From contig NZ_CP012333.1 of assembly GCF_001263205.1 (NCBI RefSeq), forward strand, positions 3,534,001-3,598,000: 64,000 bases of DNA, read 5' to 3'. Below, piece after piece: positions 26,313 through 34,177 of the stretch. Both the position numbers and the translations under genes were made by a program. Positions within the stretch are counted from its first letter, which is position 1. Every line of letters starts with the position of its first letter. The notes beneath the pieces are model-generated. The model was given only the letters and a program-made list of their open reading frames with translations. It did not search any database and had not been told where the DNA came from. Source of the stretch: Labilithrix luteola. GTDB taxonomy: Bacteria > Myxococcota_A > Polyangia > Polyangiales > Polyangiaceae.

Positions 26313-27725
26313 CTACTTCAGAACTTCGGTTGCCCAGGTCTTGGCCGTCGCGCACGTCGCGGTCGACGACCAGTTGGCGCCCGACGCTTTGGCAGGGCCG
26401 GCGAGCAGGACGACGTCGCGGTCTTTGCGCGCGAAGAGAAGCGGGCCCGTCTCTTTGCGGTCGAAGCAGATCGAGCTCGCATCCGCAAAGCTGGGATTGC
26501 CGAGCTTCTTCTTCAATGCCGGGAGGATCTTGCTCATCGCCCGCTCGGCGTAGCGTGCGTCGCTTTGGCCCTTGGCCTTGTCCGTCGCCGGGTCGTAGCG
26601 AAGGTGGACGGCGTAGGCGATTTCGTCGCCCTTGGTCCACGTGGACGTTCGATCGCCGCCCCAACCGGAGGCTGCGATCCGCGCGTCCGACGTGTCCATC
26701 CACTCGGCGAAGGTGAGCGCCAGGCCGAGCTCGCCGAAGGTGTCTTCGTCGTTCATCGTCCATCCCTCACCCAGCGTGCGCCCAGGCGGTGCCACGACGG
26801 AGAGGGCGGGTTCGGCGGCTTCCCACTTGTCGAGGTGGAGGATCTGCTCGGTGGTGGTCGGCACCTTCTCCCAGGCCTTGTCGACGAGGGCCCATCCACC
26901 CTTGCGGCGCAGGCCGTGGATGAACCCGAGCCCTTCGACGTACGGCGCGAGGAGCGACGTCCGGAGGATGTGCGGGACCGTTTTCACGTCACCGGTGTTC
27001 ACGCCGCTCCTCATGAGCTCTTGGAGCGCGTTGTCCGGCATGTCGAGCGCGCTCTTCTGCGGCTTCATCAAGAAGTCCAGCATGAGGCTCGTCGCGTCGC
27101 CCTCGGCCAGGCACGCCGTGGCCATGGTCTCGTCGCCTCGGCCCGGCTTGTACACCGAGCGGGATTTGAGGTCCCAGCGCTGATCTTGGAGCGCATGCAC
27201 GAGCTCGTGCGCGAGCGTTGCTTGCGCTTCGGGACCGTGCAGATCGGCTGCAAGATACATGGTTCCGTTCTTGGGCTCGTAGAAGCCCTCGAGCTGGGCC
27301 TCGAGGAGCTTCATCATCTCGCCGAGGTAGTCGAAGCTCGCGGGCGCGAAGCCCATGAGCTGGAGGGTCTGTCCCTCACGACGCAAAGCCTCGGGCGGGT
27401 ATTCGCGAAGCGCCTTCTCTTTGACGGCGGCGACGAGCTCGTTGCGATCGAGTTTGACGCCCGGCACGCTGCGCACCGCAGCCACGCCTCGGAGCTCACT
27501 CACCTTCACGAGCGTCTTCGCGACGGCCTTCGAATCCTTCGATTCGAGCGAGGGCAGATTCGGCTTGGTTGCGCTCGAGTTCTCGTTCGTAGTCGGTGCC
27601 GACGCGTCTTTGGTTGCGGCGGCGACGGGAGCTTGCACCGGTTCGGCGGCGCTCGGGGTGGGCGAGCCGGAGCACGACAGGAGGCCGAGAATCGCGGCGA
27701 TGCCGCCCACCTTCCGGACCGTCAC
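26313..27725 (-). CDS. HExxH metallopeptidase-like lipoprotein
   Basis: 470 residues from GTG 27725. Lipobox LLSC (lipid Cys18) and a Ser/Thr/Ala/Pro linker to ~70. The zinc site HELVH (His173, Glu174, His177) lies in TLAHELVHALQDQRWDL, and Glu208 in ACLAEGDATSLM is a fitting third ligand, giving a gluzincin arrangement. I recognise similar proteins as uncharacterised myxobacterial metallopeptidase-like lipoproteins, nothing more specific. The start overlaps the rpe stop by 4 bp (GTGA). Confidence 0.8.
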   Translation of the reverse strand: MTVRKVGGIAAILGLLSCSGSPTPSAAEPVQAPVAAATKDASAPTTNENSSATKPNLPSLESKDSKAVAKTLVKVSELRGVAAVRSVPGVKLDRNELVAAVKEKALREYPPEALRREGQTLQLMGFAPASFDYLGEMMKLLEAQLEGFYEPKNGTMYLAADLHGPEAQATLAHELVHALQDQRWDLKSRSVYKPGRGDETMATACLAEGDATSLMLDFLMKPQKSALDMPDNALQELMRSGVNTGDVKTVPHILRTSLLAPYVEGLGFIHGLRRKGGWALVDKAWEKVPTTTEQILHLDKWEAAEPALSVVAPPGRTLGEGWTMNDEDTFGELGLALTFAEWMDTSDARIAASGWGGDRTSTWTKGDEIAYAVHLRYDPATDKAKGQSDARYAERAMSKILPALKKKLGNPSFADASSICFDRKETGPLLFARKDRDVVLLAGPAKASGANWSSTATCATAKTWATEVLK

Positions 27726-28405
27726 GCGCGCTCACCCGCGGCGCGGAGCTTGGCGATCGCTCCTGCGTAATCCTTCGTGTTGAAGACGGCGTTGCCGGCG
27801 ACGAGAACGCGAGCTCCTGCGGCAATCGCTTCCGGCGCGGTGTCCGGCGTGATTCCGCCGTCGATTTCGAGGTCGATGTCGCGCCCCGTGGCGTCGATCA
27901 TCGAACGAATCGCGCGCACCTTCGGCAGCACCTCGCGGATGAACGATTGCCCGCCGAAGCCGGGGTTCACGCTCATCACGAGGACCTGATCGACGACGTC
28001 CATCACGTACTTGATGGTGTCCTCGTTGGTGCCGGGGTTCAACGTCACGCCGGCCCGCTTTCCGAGCGAACGGATGTGGCAGAGCGTGCGATGCAAGTGA
28101 ACGCTCGCTTCGACGTGGACGGTGATCGTGTCGGCGCCCGCTGCGGCGAAGTCTTCGACGTAGCGCTCGGGCTCGACGATCATGAGATGCACGTCGAGCG
28201 GAAGCTTCGTGACCTTGCGGATGGCTTTGACGACGGGCGGTCCGATCGTGATGTTCGGGACGAAGCGGCCGTCCATCACGTCGACGTGCAACCAGTCCGC
28301 ACCCGCTTTCTCCACAGCGGCAATCTCCTCCGCGAGCCGGACGAAGTCCGCCGAGAGGATCGAGGGGGCGATGAGAATACGAGGCTCTTTGGTCGTTTGA
28401 GTCAT
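27722..28405 (-). CDS. rpe: Ribulose-phosphate 3-epimerase
   Basis: 227 residues from ATG 28405. TIM-barrel enzyme of the pentose phosphate pathway, interconverting ribulose-5-P and xylulose-5-P. Diagnostic segments: IAPSILSADFVRLAEEI (N-terminal strand with Asp), HVDVMDGRFVPNITIGPP (metal His and Asp), LDVHLMIVEP, VMSVNPGFGGQSF, and EIDGGIT with the catalytic Asp. Full length. Upstream codons are open but not conserved. Translationally coupled with the following lipoprotein gene. Confidence 0.95.
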   Translation of the reverse strand: MTQTTKEPRILIAPSILSADFVRLAEEIAAVEKAGADWLHVDVMDGRFVPNITIGPPVVKAIRKVTKLPLDVHLMIVEPERYVEDFAAAGADTITVHVEASVHLHRTLCHIRSLGKRAGVTLNPGTNEDTIKYVMDVVDQVLVMSVNPGFGGQSFIREVLPKVRAIRSMIDATGRDIDLEIDGGITPDTAPEAIAAGARVLVAGNAVFNTKDYAGAIAKLRAAGERA

Positions 28406-28548
28406 GGCACAGGTTCGGGCTTGCAGGCCGCGCCCTGCTCTTACCACACGGGGCTCGCGCGAGGCGGTGGGCGGGTGGCCGTGGATGGCGCTGGGGCCGC
28501 TGTGAGGGGTTGCGCTCCAACTGCTTCTGCGGAAGGCTTGGCGTTGAG

Positions 28549-29001
28549 ATGCAGACCCGCAAGATCACCAAGGCCGACTTCGACCAAATCGTCGAGGTCA
28601 TCGACCGATGGTGGGGCGGCCCAATCAGCACCTTTGCTCATCCGATCTTCTTCTACGAGCTGGGCGATCACGCGCTCGTGGTCGAGGATGAGGGCCGTCT
28701 CATCGGGTTTTTGCTGGGGTTCGTTCATTCCAAAGCCCCGAAGACGGGCTACGTGCACCTCGTGGGCATCCATCCGGACTACCGGCGCAAGGGCGTCGGC
28801 CGGCTGCTTTACGAACAGTTCACGGAGCGCTGCCGTTCGGCCGGCTGTGAGCGGATGAAAGCCATCACGACGACCGGCAACGACGGGTCGATTCGCTTCC
28901 ACCAAGCGGTGGGGTGGACCGCGACCGAGGTCGAAGACTACGCGGGGCCTGGACGCCGTCGCATCGTCTTCACGCGTGACCTCGGTCCGGCACCGAACTG
29001 A
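28549..29001 (+). CDS. GNAT-family N-acetyltransferase
   Basis: 150 residues from ATG 28549. The single GNAT domain shows the acetyl-CoA loop RRKGVGRLLYEQF (R/QxxGxG), preceded by YVHLVGIHPDY, and the C-terminal FHQAVGWTATEVEDY segment. Cytoplasmic; it acetylates an unknown amine (small molecule or protein). Stands alone. Followed by a hairpin region at 29005-29060. Confidence 0.88.
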   Translation: MQTRKITKADFDQIVEVIDRWWGGPISTFAHPIFFYELGDHALVVEDEGRLIGFLLGFVHSKAPKTGYVHLVGIHPDYRRKGVGRLLYEQFTERCRSAGCERMKAITTTGNDGSIRFHQAVGWTATEVEDYAGPGRRRIVFTRDLGPAPN

Positions 29002-29004
29002 CCG

Positions 29005-29060
29005 CTCGCTCGCGGAAGACGAGCGAGACTCCATCCCGACAGGGACTTTGTAGGAGTCCC
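29005..29060 (+). other. Inverted repeats after the GNAT gene
   Basis: CTCGCTCG (29005-29012) pairs with CGAGCGAG (29020-29027), and GGGACT pairs with AGTCCC about 20 bases further on. A possible transcription end for the GNAT gene, but no T tract follows either stem. Confidence 0.4.
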
Positions 29061-29139
29061 GCGTTCGTCTCTCGCCGCTCCGGATCGCCCAGAGCCGTGC
29101 CGGGCACCACGTGATGGTGCTACAAATTTCGCGGCTCGC

Positions 29140-30036
29140 ATGATGTCGTCGCGATCACGAGTCGGTTTTGGGTTGGTCGCGTTGTCGAGAGCGTTTCTCA
29201 CGAGCGCCAGTCGCGCCACGAGCGTGACCAGCGCCGCGACCGTGATCAGCGCCGTGCTCGTCGGGGTGTCGGCCTGCTCGTCGAGCGATCGTGCCCCGTT
29301 CGAGGACCCCGACGCCGGCGCGACTCCCAGCGAACAGCCGCAGCAGGCCGCGCCGTCGAAGAGCTCGCAAGACGAACCGGTGAACACCGAATCGGACGCC
29401 GGACCGGCGGTCGTGCCCTGCGCGGACCTCACGCCGGGTGCGGCATGCGGCCTGTTCCCTCAATGCGGGTGCGCAGCCAACGAAACGTGTGACGTCGCCG
29501 ATCTCTCGGGAGCCGTCCGCTGCATTGCCGCCGGGCGAGCCCCGATGGGCTCACCGTGCACTTCGACGGCGGGCTGCGTGCGTGGGACGTCGTGTGTCTT
29601 CGGAACGTGTCATGCCCTTTGCGGGAATGCGGGCGCCACCTGCACCGAAGCGAAGACGGGGACCTGCTTCCAGGTCAAAGGCACGAACGCTGCGCCCATT
29701 CCGAACTTCCAAGTCTGCTCGGTGAAGTGTGATCCACGCGACGCGACCGCGTGTGGCGGTTCGACGGCCGCGGGCACGGGCGTCTGTGTCGTCGGCGACG
29801 ACGGTTCGACCGACTGTCAGAAGGGTGGCACCCGTGCTGACCATCAAAGCTGCTCGGCGACGGACGATTGCGGGCCGGGACTGGTCTGCACCACGGTCAC
29901 CTCGGGTGGCACCACGACGAATACGTGCCGGCGCTGGTGTCAGGTCGGCAAGTCGGATTGCGGTTCAGGCAAAACCTGCAGCGGCTTCGGGACCGCGGTC
30001 AAGATCGACGGGATCGAATACGGCGTGTGTCCCTGA
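29140..30036 (+). CDS. Cysteine-rich lipoprotein
   Basis: 298 residues. A long N-terminal hydrophobic segment ends in lipobox GVSAC (~46); an Asp/Ser/Pro linker follows. From ~93 the protein holds about 28 cysteines in EGF-like spacing (CGCAANETCD, CTSTAGCVRGTSC, CSATDDCGPGLVCTT), a common myxobacterial surface style with no assignable enzyme activity. Stands between the GNAT gene and the cyclic-nucleotide protein, all on the plus strand. Function unknown. Confidence 0.75.
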   Translation: MMSSRSRVGFGLVALSRAFLTSASRATSVTSAATVISAVLVGVSACSSSDRAPFEDPDAGATPSEQPQQAAPSKSSQDEPVNTESDAGPAVVPCADLTPGAACGLFPQCGCAANETCDVADLSGAVRCIAAGRAPMGSPCTSTAGCVRGTSCVFGTCHALCGNAGATCTEAKTGTCFQVKGTNAAPIPNFQVCSVKCDPRDATACGGSTAAGTGVCVVGDDGSTDCQKGGTRADHQSCSATDDCGPGLVCTTVTSGGTTTNTCRRWCQVGKSDCGSGKTCSGFGTAVKIDGIEYGVCP

Positions 30037-30135
30037 CGTAGCGCCAGGGTTCCCTGTGACCGCTCGGCGCCGAAATTGGCCGGATCGCGTGGCAGATCGA
30101 TGCTCTCGCGCTGGACACCGGCCTCGTTCGGCGCG

Positions 30136-30678
30136 ATGTCTGTGAACACGATGTCTTCCGTCAAACCGCCGCGACGAGACGAGCCCGGGGTGACCATCGC
30201 GCAGCTGCGAGAGGTCGGTCTTTTCGGTGCGCTTTCGGACGAGTTTCTCGATCACCTCGTGGCCACGCTAACCGTCCAGCGCGTCATGCCGGGGGACACG
30301 ATCTTCCGCGAGGGCGATCCGGCGCGCGAGATGTACGTGGTGCTCGACGGCGAGATGGAAGTCCTCAAGCGCAGCCGTCGCGGACGCGAGACGCGCGTGG
30401 CGATCCTTGGTCCGAACGACAGCTTTGGCGAGATGTCGATCATCGACATGCAGCCGCGATCGGCGACCGTGCGCGCCCTTGGTGCAGCGCGCCTTCTGAA
30501 GATCTCGACCGAGGAGATGGACGCGCTCTACCGGCACGACCTCAAGTCGTACTCGCTGATCGTGCTGAACCTTGCGCGCGACCTCTCGCGGCGCCTTCGC
30601 GTGACCGACGGTCTGCTCGCGGACATCACCGCGAACGTGCTCGAAGAGTACGTGCAGACGCCCGCCGGCAAGCGCTGA
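30136..30678 (+). CDS. Cyclic nucleotide-binding (CRP-N type) protein without DNA-binding domain
   Basis: 180 residues from ATG 30136 (a second ATG five codons on). One cNMP-binding beta-barrel: LFGALSDEFLDHLVATL, MPGDTIFREGDPAREMYVVLDGEMEV, the phosphate cassette SFGEMSIIDMQPRSATVRA, then two helices. The protein ends shortly after (EEYVQTPAGKR) with no helix-turn-helix, so it is not a CRP-type regulator but a stand-alone ligand-binding module. The stop region is part of a 36-bp duplicated sequence. Confidence 0.85.
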   Translation: MSVNTMSSVKPPRRDEPGVTIAQLREVGLFGALSDEFLDHLVATLTVQRVMPGDTIFREGDPAREMYVVLDGEMEVLKRSRRGRETRVAILGPNDSFGEMSIIDMQPRSATVRALGAARLLKISTEEMDALYRHDLKSYSLIVLNLARDLSRRLRVTDGLLADITANVLEEYVQTPAGKR

Positions 30679-30749
30679 CCGCCGTTCAGCCGGCGTCATC
30701 GTCGTCGAGGCGAGCGCTGACCCGCGTTCAGCCGGCGTCGTCGTCGTCG
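30672..30749. repeat. Imperfect 36-bp direct repeat, 42-bp period, over convergent stop codons
   Basis: Copies at 30672-30707 and 30714-30749 agree at 33 of 36 positions. Each contains a GCGCTGA (the plus-strand stop context of the cyclic-nucleotide gene) and a TTCAGCC (the minus-strand stop context of the small lipoprotein). The lipoprotein stops in copy 2; copy 1 could encode the same Asp-rich ending. Confidence 0.85.
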
Positions 30750-31033
30750 GTGATGCCGCCGTCGTCACCCGCGTCGACGTCGGCGTCGCCCGCGTCCGAA
30801 CCCGCATCGCCAGCGTCGTCGTTGCTCGGCCCCTCGACGCCGCTATCGCTGGAAGTAGGGGCCCCCGAGTCCTCCATCGTCGTCGGCGGCGGAAGCCCGT
30901 TCTCGCCGCCGGAGGGGCCCGTCGTGGTGCCGTTGCCGTCAATGGGTGGCAAAGGCTGAGGGTTCAAGTCGCAGGCCGCCGCGCTGGCGAGTACCAGCAA
31001 GGTGGCCAGCGCGATGAGCCAAAAGCGACGCAT
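30728..31033 (-). CDS. Small Asp-rich lipoprotein with LNPQPLPP motif, copy 2
   Basis: 101 residues. Signal and lipobox ASAAC with lipid Cys21, followed at once by DLNPQPLPP, then a Gly/Thr/Pro stretch and a highly acidic tail (DAGDAGSDAGDADVDAGDD). The ATG overlaps the stop of the preceding paralogue as TGATG, so the two are translationally coupled. Only the motif and layout are shared; no domain is present. Possibly an anchor for surface assembly or a metal-loving acidic tail; neither is shown. Confidence 0.7.
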   Translation of the reverse strand: MRRFWLIALATLLVLASAAACDLNPQPLPPIDGNGTTTGPSGGENGLPPPTTMEDSGAPTSSDSGVEGPSNDDAGDAGSDAGDADVDAGDDGGITDDDDAG

Positions 31034-31344
31034 CAGCCGCCGTCTCCGCAGGAGGCGTCGGGATCGACGAGGGGACCGGCCTCTTCGCCACCGTCGGTAT
31101 CGAGCGTCTGGCCCGCGTCAGGGCAGTCCGCTTCGGCGTCGGCGGGTTCCCCGGTGGCTGTCCCTGCGTCTACCGACGCGCCTGGCGACGACGGATCGGC
31201 ACCGAAGTCGCCACTGCCTCCGTTCTTGTCGCCTCCGCCGGGCGGCAGCGGTTGCGGATTGAGCTCTCCGTCCGTCGCACACGCCTGCACGCCGACGAAG
31301 GCGGCGAGGCACACGGACAGTAGGAAAACGCGACGCGAGCTCAT
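31033..31344 (-). CDS. Small Asp-rich lipoprotein with LNPQPLPP motif, copy 1
   Basis: 103 residues from ATG 31344. Signal with lipobox VQAC (lipid Cys ~22), then ATDGELNPQPLPP, a Gly-rich section and an acidic tail with two cysteines (DCPDAG, SCGDGG). Same layout as the following gene, with the same octapeptide a few residues after the lipid anchor. Upstream in-frame codons exist but have no signal-peptide character. Confidence 0.7.
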   Translation of the reverse strand: MSSRRVFLLSVCLAAFVGVQACATDGELNPQPLPPGGGDKNGGSGDFGADPSSPGASVDAGTATGEPADAEADCPDAGQTLDTDGGEEAGPLVDPDASCGDGG

Positions 31345-31469
31345 CGAAGACCGGGGCTGGATGGAAGCATTGCCGATGCCAGCAAGAAACTCCAAAGGAA
31401 ATGCTTGTCGGACCTCCTCGATCCACGACAGCTTGCCGGTTCGTGGCTCACGTTGGCACAATCGCGCGC

Positions 31470-32177
31470 GTGTCCTCTCTGGCAGCCGCCGCTCCTTCGG
31501 TCAAAGCGCTGAGCGTCACGGATGTCGTCAAACGCATCTGGGACGGTCACGAGAAACGCACGATCCTCGACGGGGTCTCCTTCGATCTTGCCCGCGGCGA
31601 GCTCGTGATCGTTCGCGGCCCGAGCGGCAGCGGTAAGACGACGCTGCTTGCCATCGTGGGGGCCATGCTTTCCCCGACGAGCGGAGAGGTCCACATCGAC
31701 GGGGAGGCGACCTCGCGGCTTCGCGAGGGACATCGCGCCGAGATTCGACGGCGGAAAGTGGGCTTCGTTTTCCAGGATCTCCAGCTCGTCGATGGGCTGA
31801 CGGCGCGCGACAACGTACTTCTGCCGTGCGTACCGGACGGCGTTCGCAAAGCGGACGAGGTCCGGGCCGACGCTTTGCTTGAACGGTTCGGGCTGACGAG
31901 TGTTGCCCACGGTCGAGCACGCAGCTTGTCCGGCGGCGAACGCCAGCGCGTGGCGCTCGCGCGGGCGCTCATCAACGATCCCGCGCTTCTGGTGCTGGAC
32001 GAGCCGACGGCCCACCTCGACGACGAGCGCGCGACGACGATTGCAGCAGAGCTCTCTGCCGTTGCGCGCGACGGTCGAGCCGTTCTGGTCGCGACCCACG
32101 ACGCCCGCGTGACCAACAGTAAGGGCGTCACCCGTGTTCTCGACCTTGCCGGGGGGCGCGTGAAGCCCCAGTCTTGA
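31470..32177 (+). CDS. ABC transporter ATP-binding protein
   Basis: 235 residues from GTG 31470. Complete nucleotide-binding domain: Walker A GPSGSGKTT, Q-loop FVFQDLQLV, signature LSGGERQRVALARAL, Walker B LLVLDEPTAHLD, switch VATHD. Closest in style to the LolD/MacB/NosF short ATPases. The neighbouring gene, 25 bp downstream, is a polytopic membrane protein, not an FtsX-type permease, followed by a NosL-like lipoprotein. This suggests a NosDFYL-like export or metal-delivery unit (inference). Divergent from the small lipoproteins. Confidence 0.92.
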   Translation: MSSLAAAAPSVKALSVTDVVKRIWDGHEKRTILDGVSFDLARGELVIVRGPSGSGKTTLLAIVGAMLSPTSGEVHIDGEATSRLREGHRAEIRRRKVGFVFQDLQLVDGLTARDNVLLPCVPDGVRKADEVRADALLERFGLTSVAHGRARSLSGGERQRVALARALINDPALLVLDEPTAHLDDERATTIAAELSAVARDGRAVLVATHDARVTNSKGVTRVLDLAGGRVKPQS

Positions 32178-32202
32178 GGCCGATGTTTCGCCGGGGCACG
32201 CC

Positions 32203-33222
32203 GTGAATCTCCTCGAGCCGTGGGTGCTTTTGCGCCTCGTGGCCGGCGTCGTGGCGTGCGTCCTGTTCGGGCGAGGGGCCATGACGGCCCAGAAGGTCCT
32301 TCGCCACTTCGACGTGCGGCGGGCTACCGAGGGCCAGCTTGCACTCGAGAAGCGCATCGAGCTGGCCTCGACGTTCGTGCGCGTCGGCGCGGTCATCCAA
32401 GTGCTCGCGCTCGTGCTCAGCGTGCTTGGTGCGGATCGAATGAGTCGCGGCGTTCGCGGCGCGATGTGCGCCTATGGTGTCTTCGGGGCCAACGAGTGGG
32501 GCTTCCGTTCGCTCGCCGTGACCGGCATTGCGGCCCTCGCCGGTGGCGTGCTTGCCCAGATCTACGCGTTCGACGGGCGCGTCCGAGCCCTCGATCTGGC
32601 TCGCCCGCTTTCGCTCCTGACGCTGGCGATGTTTCCGCTTTCGATCGTCGACCTCGCCCTGTCGTCGACCTTCCTCGGCAAGCTCGACCTCACGGTGGTC
32701 GCATCGTGCTGCTCCGTGCAGCTCGATCCGGTGGCGGCGGCGGGCGAGGGGTTCGCGTCTGGCCCACGCATTCTGGCGACGGTCCTGGCCATCGTCGGAA
32801 CGGTCGCCTCCGCGGCCGTCGCTCTTCTCGCGGCGAAGGTGCCGACGAAAGGCCGTATTGCCCTCGCGGGAGGCATTTCGCTTCTCACGTTGCCTGTCGC
32901 GCTCGCCGCTTCGGTGCTCGAAGTGGCGCCACATGCCTTCGAGGTTCCGCATCACGTTTGCCCGTTCTGTCTCTTGCGGAGCGACGTTTTTGCGATTGGT
33001 TATCCGCTCTTCGGTGCGCTGTTTTTGGCTGCCGTCTGGGCGGTGGGGGCGGGCGTCAGCGCGCTCCTCTCGCGAACCTCAGCCGCAACGGACGCTCTTT
33101 TCCCCTTCGCGCGCGAGAAGCTCCGCCGCGGCGCATTCGCCTGGGCACTTGCCTTCGCCCTCGGCGCACTTCCCGTCGCACGCTACTTCGTGGTCAGCGG
33201 CGGCGCCTCGCTCTTCCACTGA
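32203..33222 (+). CDS. Polytopic membrane protein with CC and HHxCPFC motifs
   Basis: 339 residues from GTG 32203, about eight predicted helices (near 8-24, 56-75, 102-122, 132-155, 188-211, 217-240, 260-285, 306-330). Two cysteine pairs stand out: ASCCSVQL between helices 4 and 5, and VPHHVCPFCLLRSD before helix 7. His and Cys at membrane faces suggest metal or disulfide handling. I recognise no family. Its position between an ABC ATPase and a NosL-like lipoprotein makes it the likely partner or permease of that set. Confidence 0.75.
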   Translation: MNLLEPWVLLRLVAGVVACVLFGRGAMTAQKVLRHFDVRRATEGQLALEKRIELASTFVRVGAVIQVLALVLSVLGADRMSRGVRGAMCAYGVFGANEWGFRSLAVTGIAALAGGVLAQIYAFDGRVRALDLARPLSLLTLAMFPLSIVDLALSSTFLGKLDLTVVASCCSVQLDPVAAAGEGFASGPRILATVLAIVGTVASAAVALLAAKVPTKGRIALAGGISLLTLPVALAASVLEVAPHAFEVPHHVCPFCLLRSDVFAIGYPLFGALFLAAVWAVGAGVSALLSRTSAATDALFPFAREKLRRGAFAWALAFALGALPVARYFVVSGGASLFH

Positions 33223-33249
33223 AACAGGTCGTTTGACGAGTCCCTGCGA

Positions 33250-33681
33250 ATGAACCGACGCTCCTTCGTTCTCTCCGCCGCCAGCGCCATTCTCGGCGCT
33301 TCACTCTCCTTTGCGTGCAAGCGCGAGGAGCGCTGCAAGAACTGCGGCATGCGCATCGACCCGACGAGCGCCTGGCGCACCGAGCTCATTTCGGAGGATG
33401 GAAAAGTCACCTCCTTCGACACCCCGCGCTGCGCCTTCCAATCGTGGCGAAGTGGCGTTTCCCCCGCAAAAACGCTGCGAGTTCAGGACTATTACGACCG
33501 GCAATGGCGTGAGGGCAGCAGCCTTCGCTTCATGATCGGGGGCGACGTGACCGGGCCGATGGGGCCCGACCTGGTGCCGGTCGATCCCTCCCGCGCGTCG
33601 AAGTTCATTCAGGATCACGGAGCCGAACGCGCGCTCCGGGAAGACGAAGTCACCACGTCTCTGCTCGCCAACCTCAAGTGA
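33250..33681 (+). CDS. NosL-like lipoprotein, probably Tat-exported
   Basis: 143 residues. The N-terminus NRRSFVLSAAS has a twin-arginine pattern and ends in lipobox SFAC (lipid Cys23). The mature part begins with CKNCGMRID (Cys29, Cys32, Met34), the metal-binding motif of NosL, a Cu(I) chaperone for nitrous oxide reductase, and continues with FDTPRCAFQSW and GPMGPDLVPVDP, both in line with the NosL fold. No nosZ is in the window, so a different client is likely. Last gene of the ABC/membrane/NosL trio. Confidence 0.8.
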   Translation: MNRRSFVLSAASAILGASLSFACKREERCKNCGMRIDPTSAWRTELISEDGKVTSFDTPRCAFQSWRSGVSPAKTLRVQDYYDRQWREGSSLRFMIGGDVTGPMGPDLVPVDPSRASKFIQDHGAERALREDEVTTSLLANLK

Positions 33682-33757
33682 CTGCCGAATCGACCGGGCT
33701 CTAGCGGGGGCTCCCTTGAAGGTTCGCGATTCCGCGTTAGCGTTAGGGACTCGCATC

Positions 33758-34021
33758 ATGACCCGCCCCGCGATTCCCGAAGCCGTCACGACTCCTCCCC
33801 CGCCACTGCCTCCACGCATCCGGCGAACTCTCGAGCTCGTCTACGGCGTGGAAGGCGTCACTGCCGCGCGCGTGTGGCACTGGCCGGGCCGCGTTTCCGT
33901 GGGCGTTCGTCCCGCGATGCTCTCGGCCCCATCGGAGCTTCTCCGTCGCGTCGAGTCGGCCGTCGCCGGACTCCGCGAACCGGACGAGACGTGGGACTTC
34001 GGGTTGCTCGACTCGGACTGA
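33758..34021 (+). CDS. Hypothetical 87-residue protein
   Basis: 87 residues from ATG 33758 (TTG 33716 gives a longer form). Pro-rich N-terminus (TTPPPPLPPR), then a small alpha/beta stretch (LELVYGVEGVTAARVWHWPGRVSVGV) and a helix. No family recognised and no signal peptide. Followed by a strong bidirectional terminator, which supports a real transcript end here. Confidence 0.5.
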   Translation: MTRPAIPEAVTTPPPPLPPRIRRTLELVYGVEGVTAARVWHWPGRVSVGVRPAMLSAPSELLRRVESAVAGLREPDETWDFGLLDSD

Positions 34022-34024
34022 CAT

Positions 34025-34063
34025 CGAACTTCGAAGTTCGGATTTTCGAAGAGGAATTTCGAA
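34025..34063. repeat. Cluster of TTCGAA palindromes
   Basis: A perfect 16-bp palindrome CGAACTTCGAAGTTCG at 34025-34040 is followed by two further TTCGAA cores at 34045-34050 and 34058-34063, centres 13-15 bp apart. Lies between convergent genes, so a promoter role is unlikely. Confidence 0.6.
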
Positions 34064-34072
34064 ATGCGAAAA

Positions 34073-34105
34073 CGCGCGCTGGCGAGATTGCCGGCGCGCG
34101 TTTCT
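34073..34105. terminator. Bidirectional intrinsic terminator between hypothetical gene and cdnL
   Basis: Stem CGCGCGCTGGC (34073-34083) pairs with GCCGGCGCGCG (34090-34100) with one G-T pair; loop of 6. Followed on the plus strand by TTTCTTCGTTC and on the minus strand by TTTTCG, so it can stop transcription of both convergent genes. Confidence 0.8.
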
Positions 34106-34138
34106 TCGTTCTTTCTTCGGTTCTCGACGGATCGAGAT

Positions 34139-34171
34139 GCGCGCGAATCCTCGATGCTTCGCGCGCGTTTT
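34139..34171 (+). terminator. Second hairpin near the cdnL stop
   Basis: GCGCGCGAA (34139-34147) pairs with TTCGCGCGC (34158-34166), followed by GTTTT. A backup plus-strand terminator is possible; it lies just beyond the cdnL stop codon. Confidence 0.5.
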
Positions 34172-34177
34172 GCCGAA

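Noticed and set aside
29005..29060. Mutually exclusive hairpins as a riboswitch/attenuator
   Set aside because: Stems are 6-8 bp, downstream of a gene, and lack any conserved aptamer pattern; kept only as a possible transcript end.
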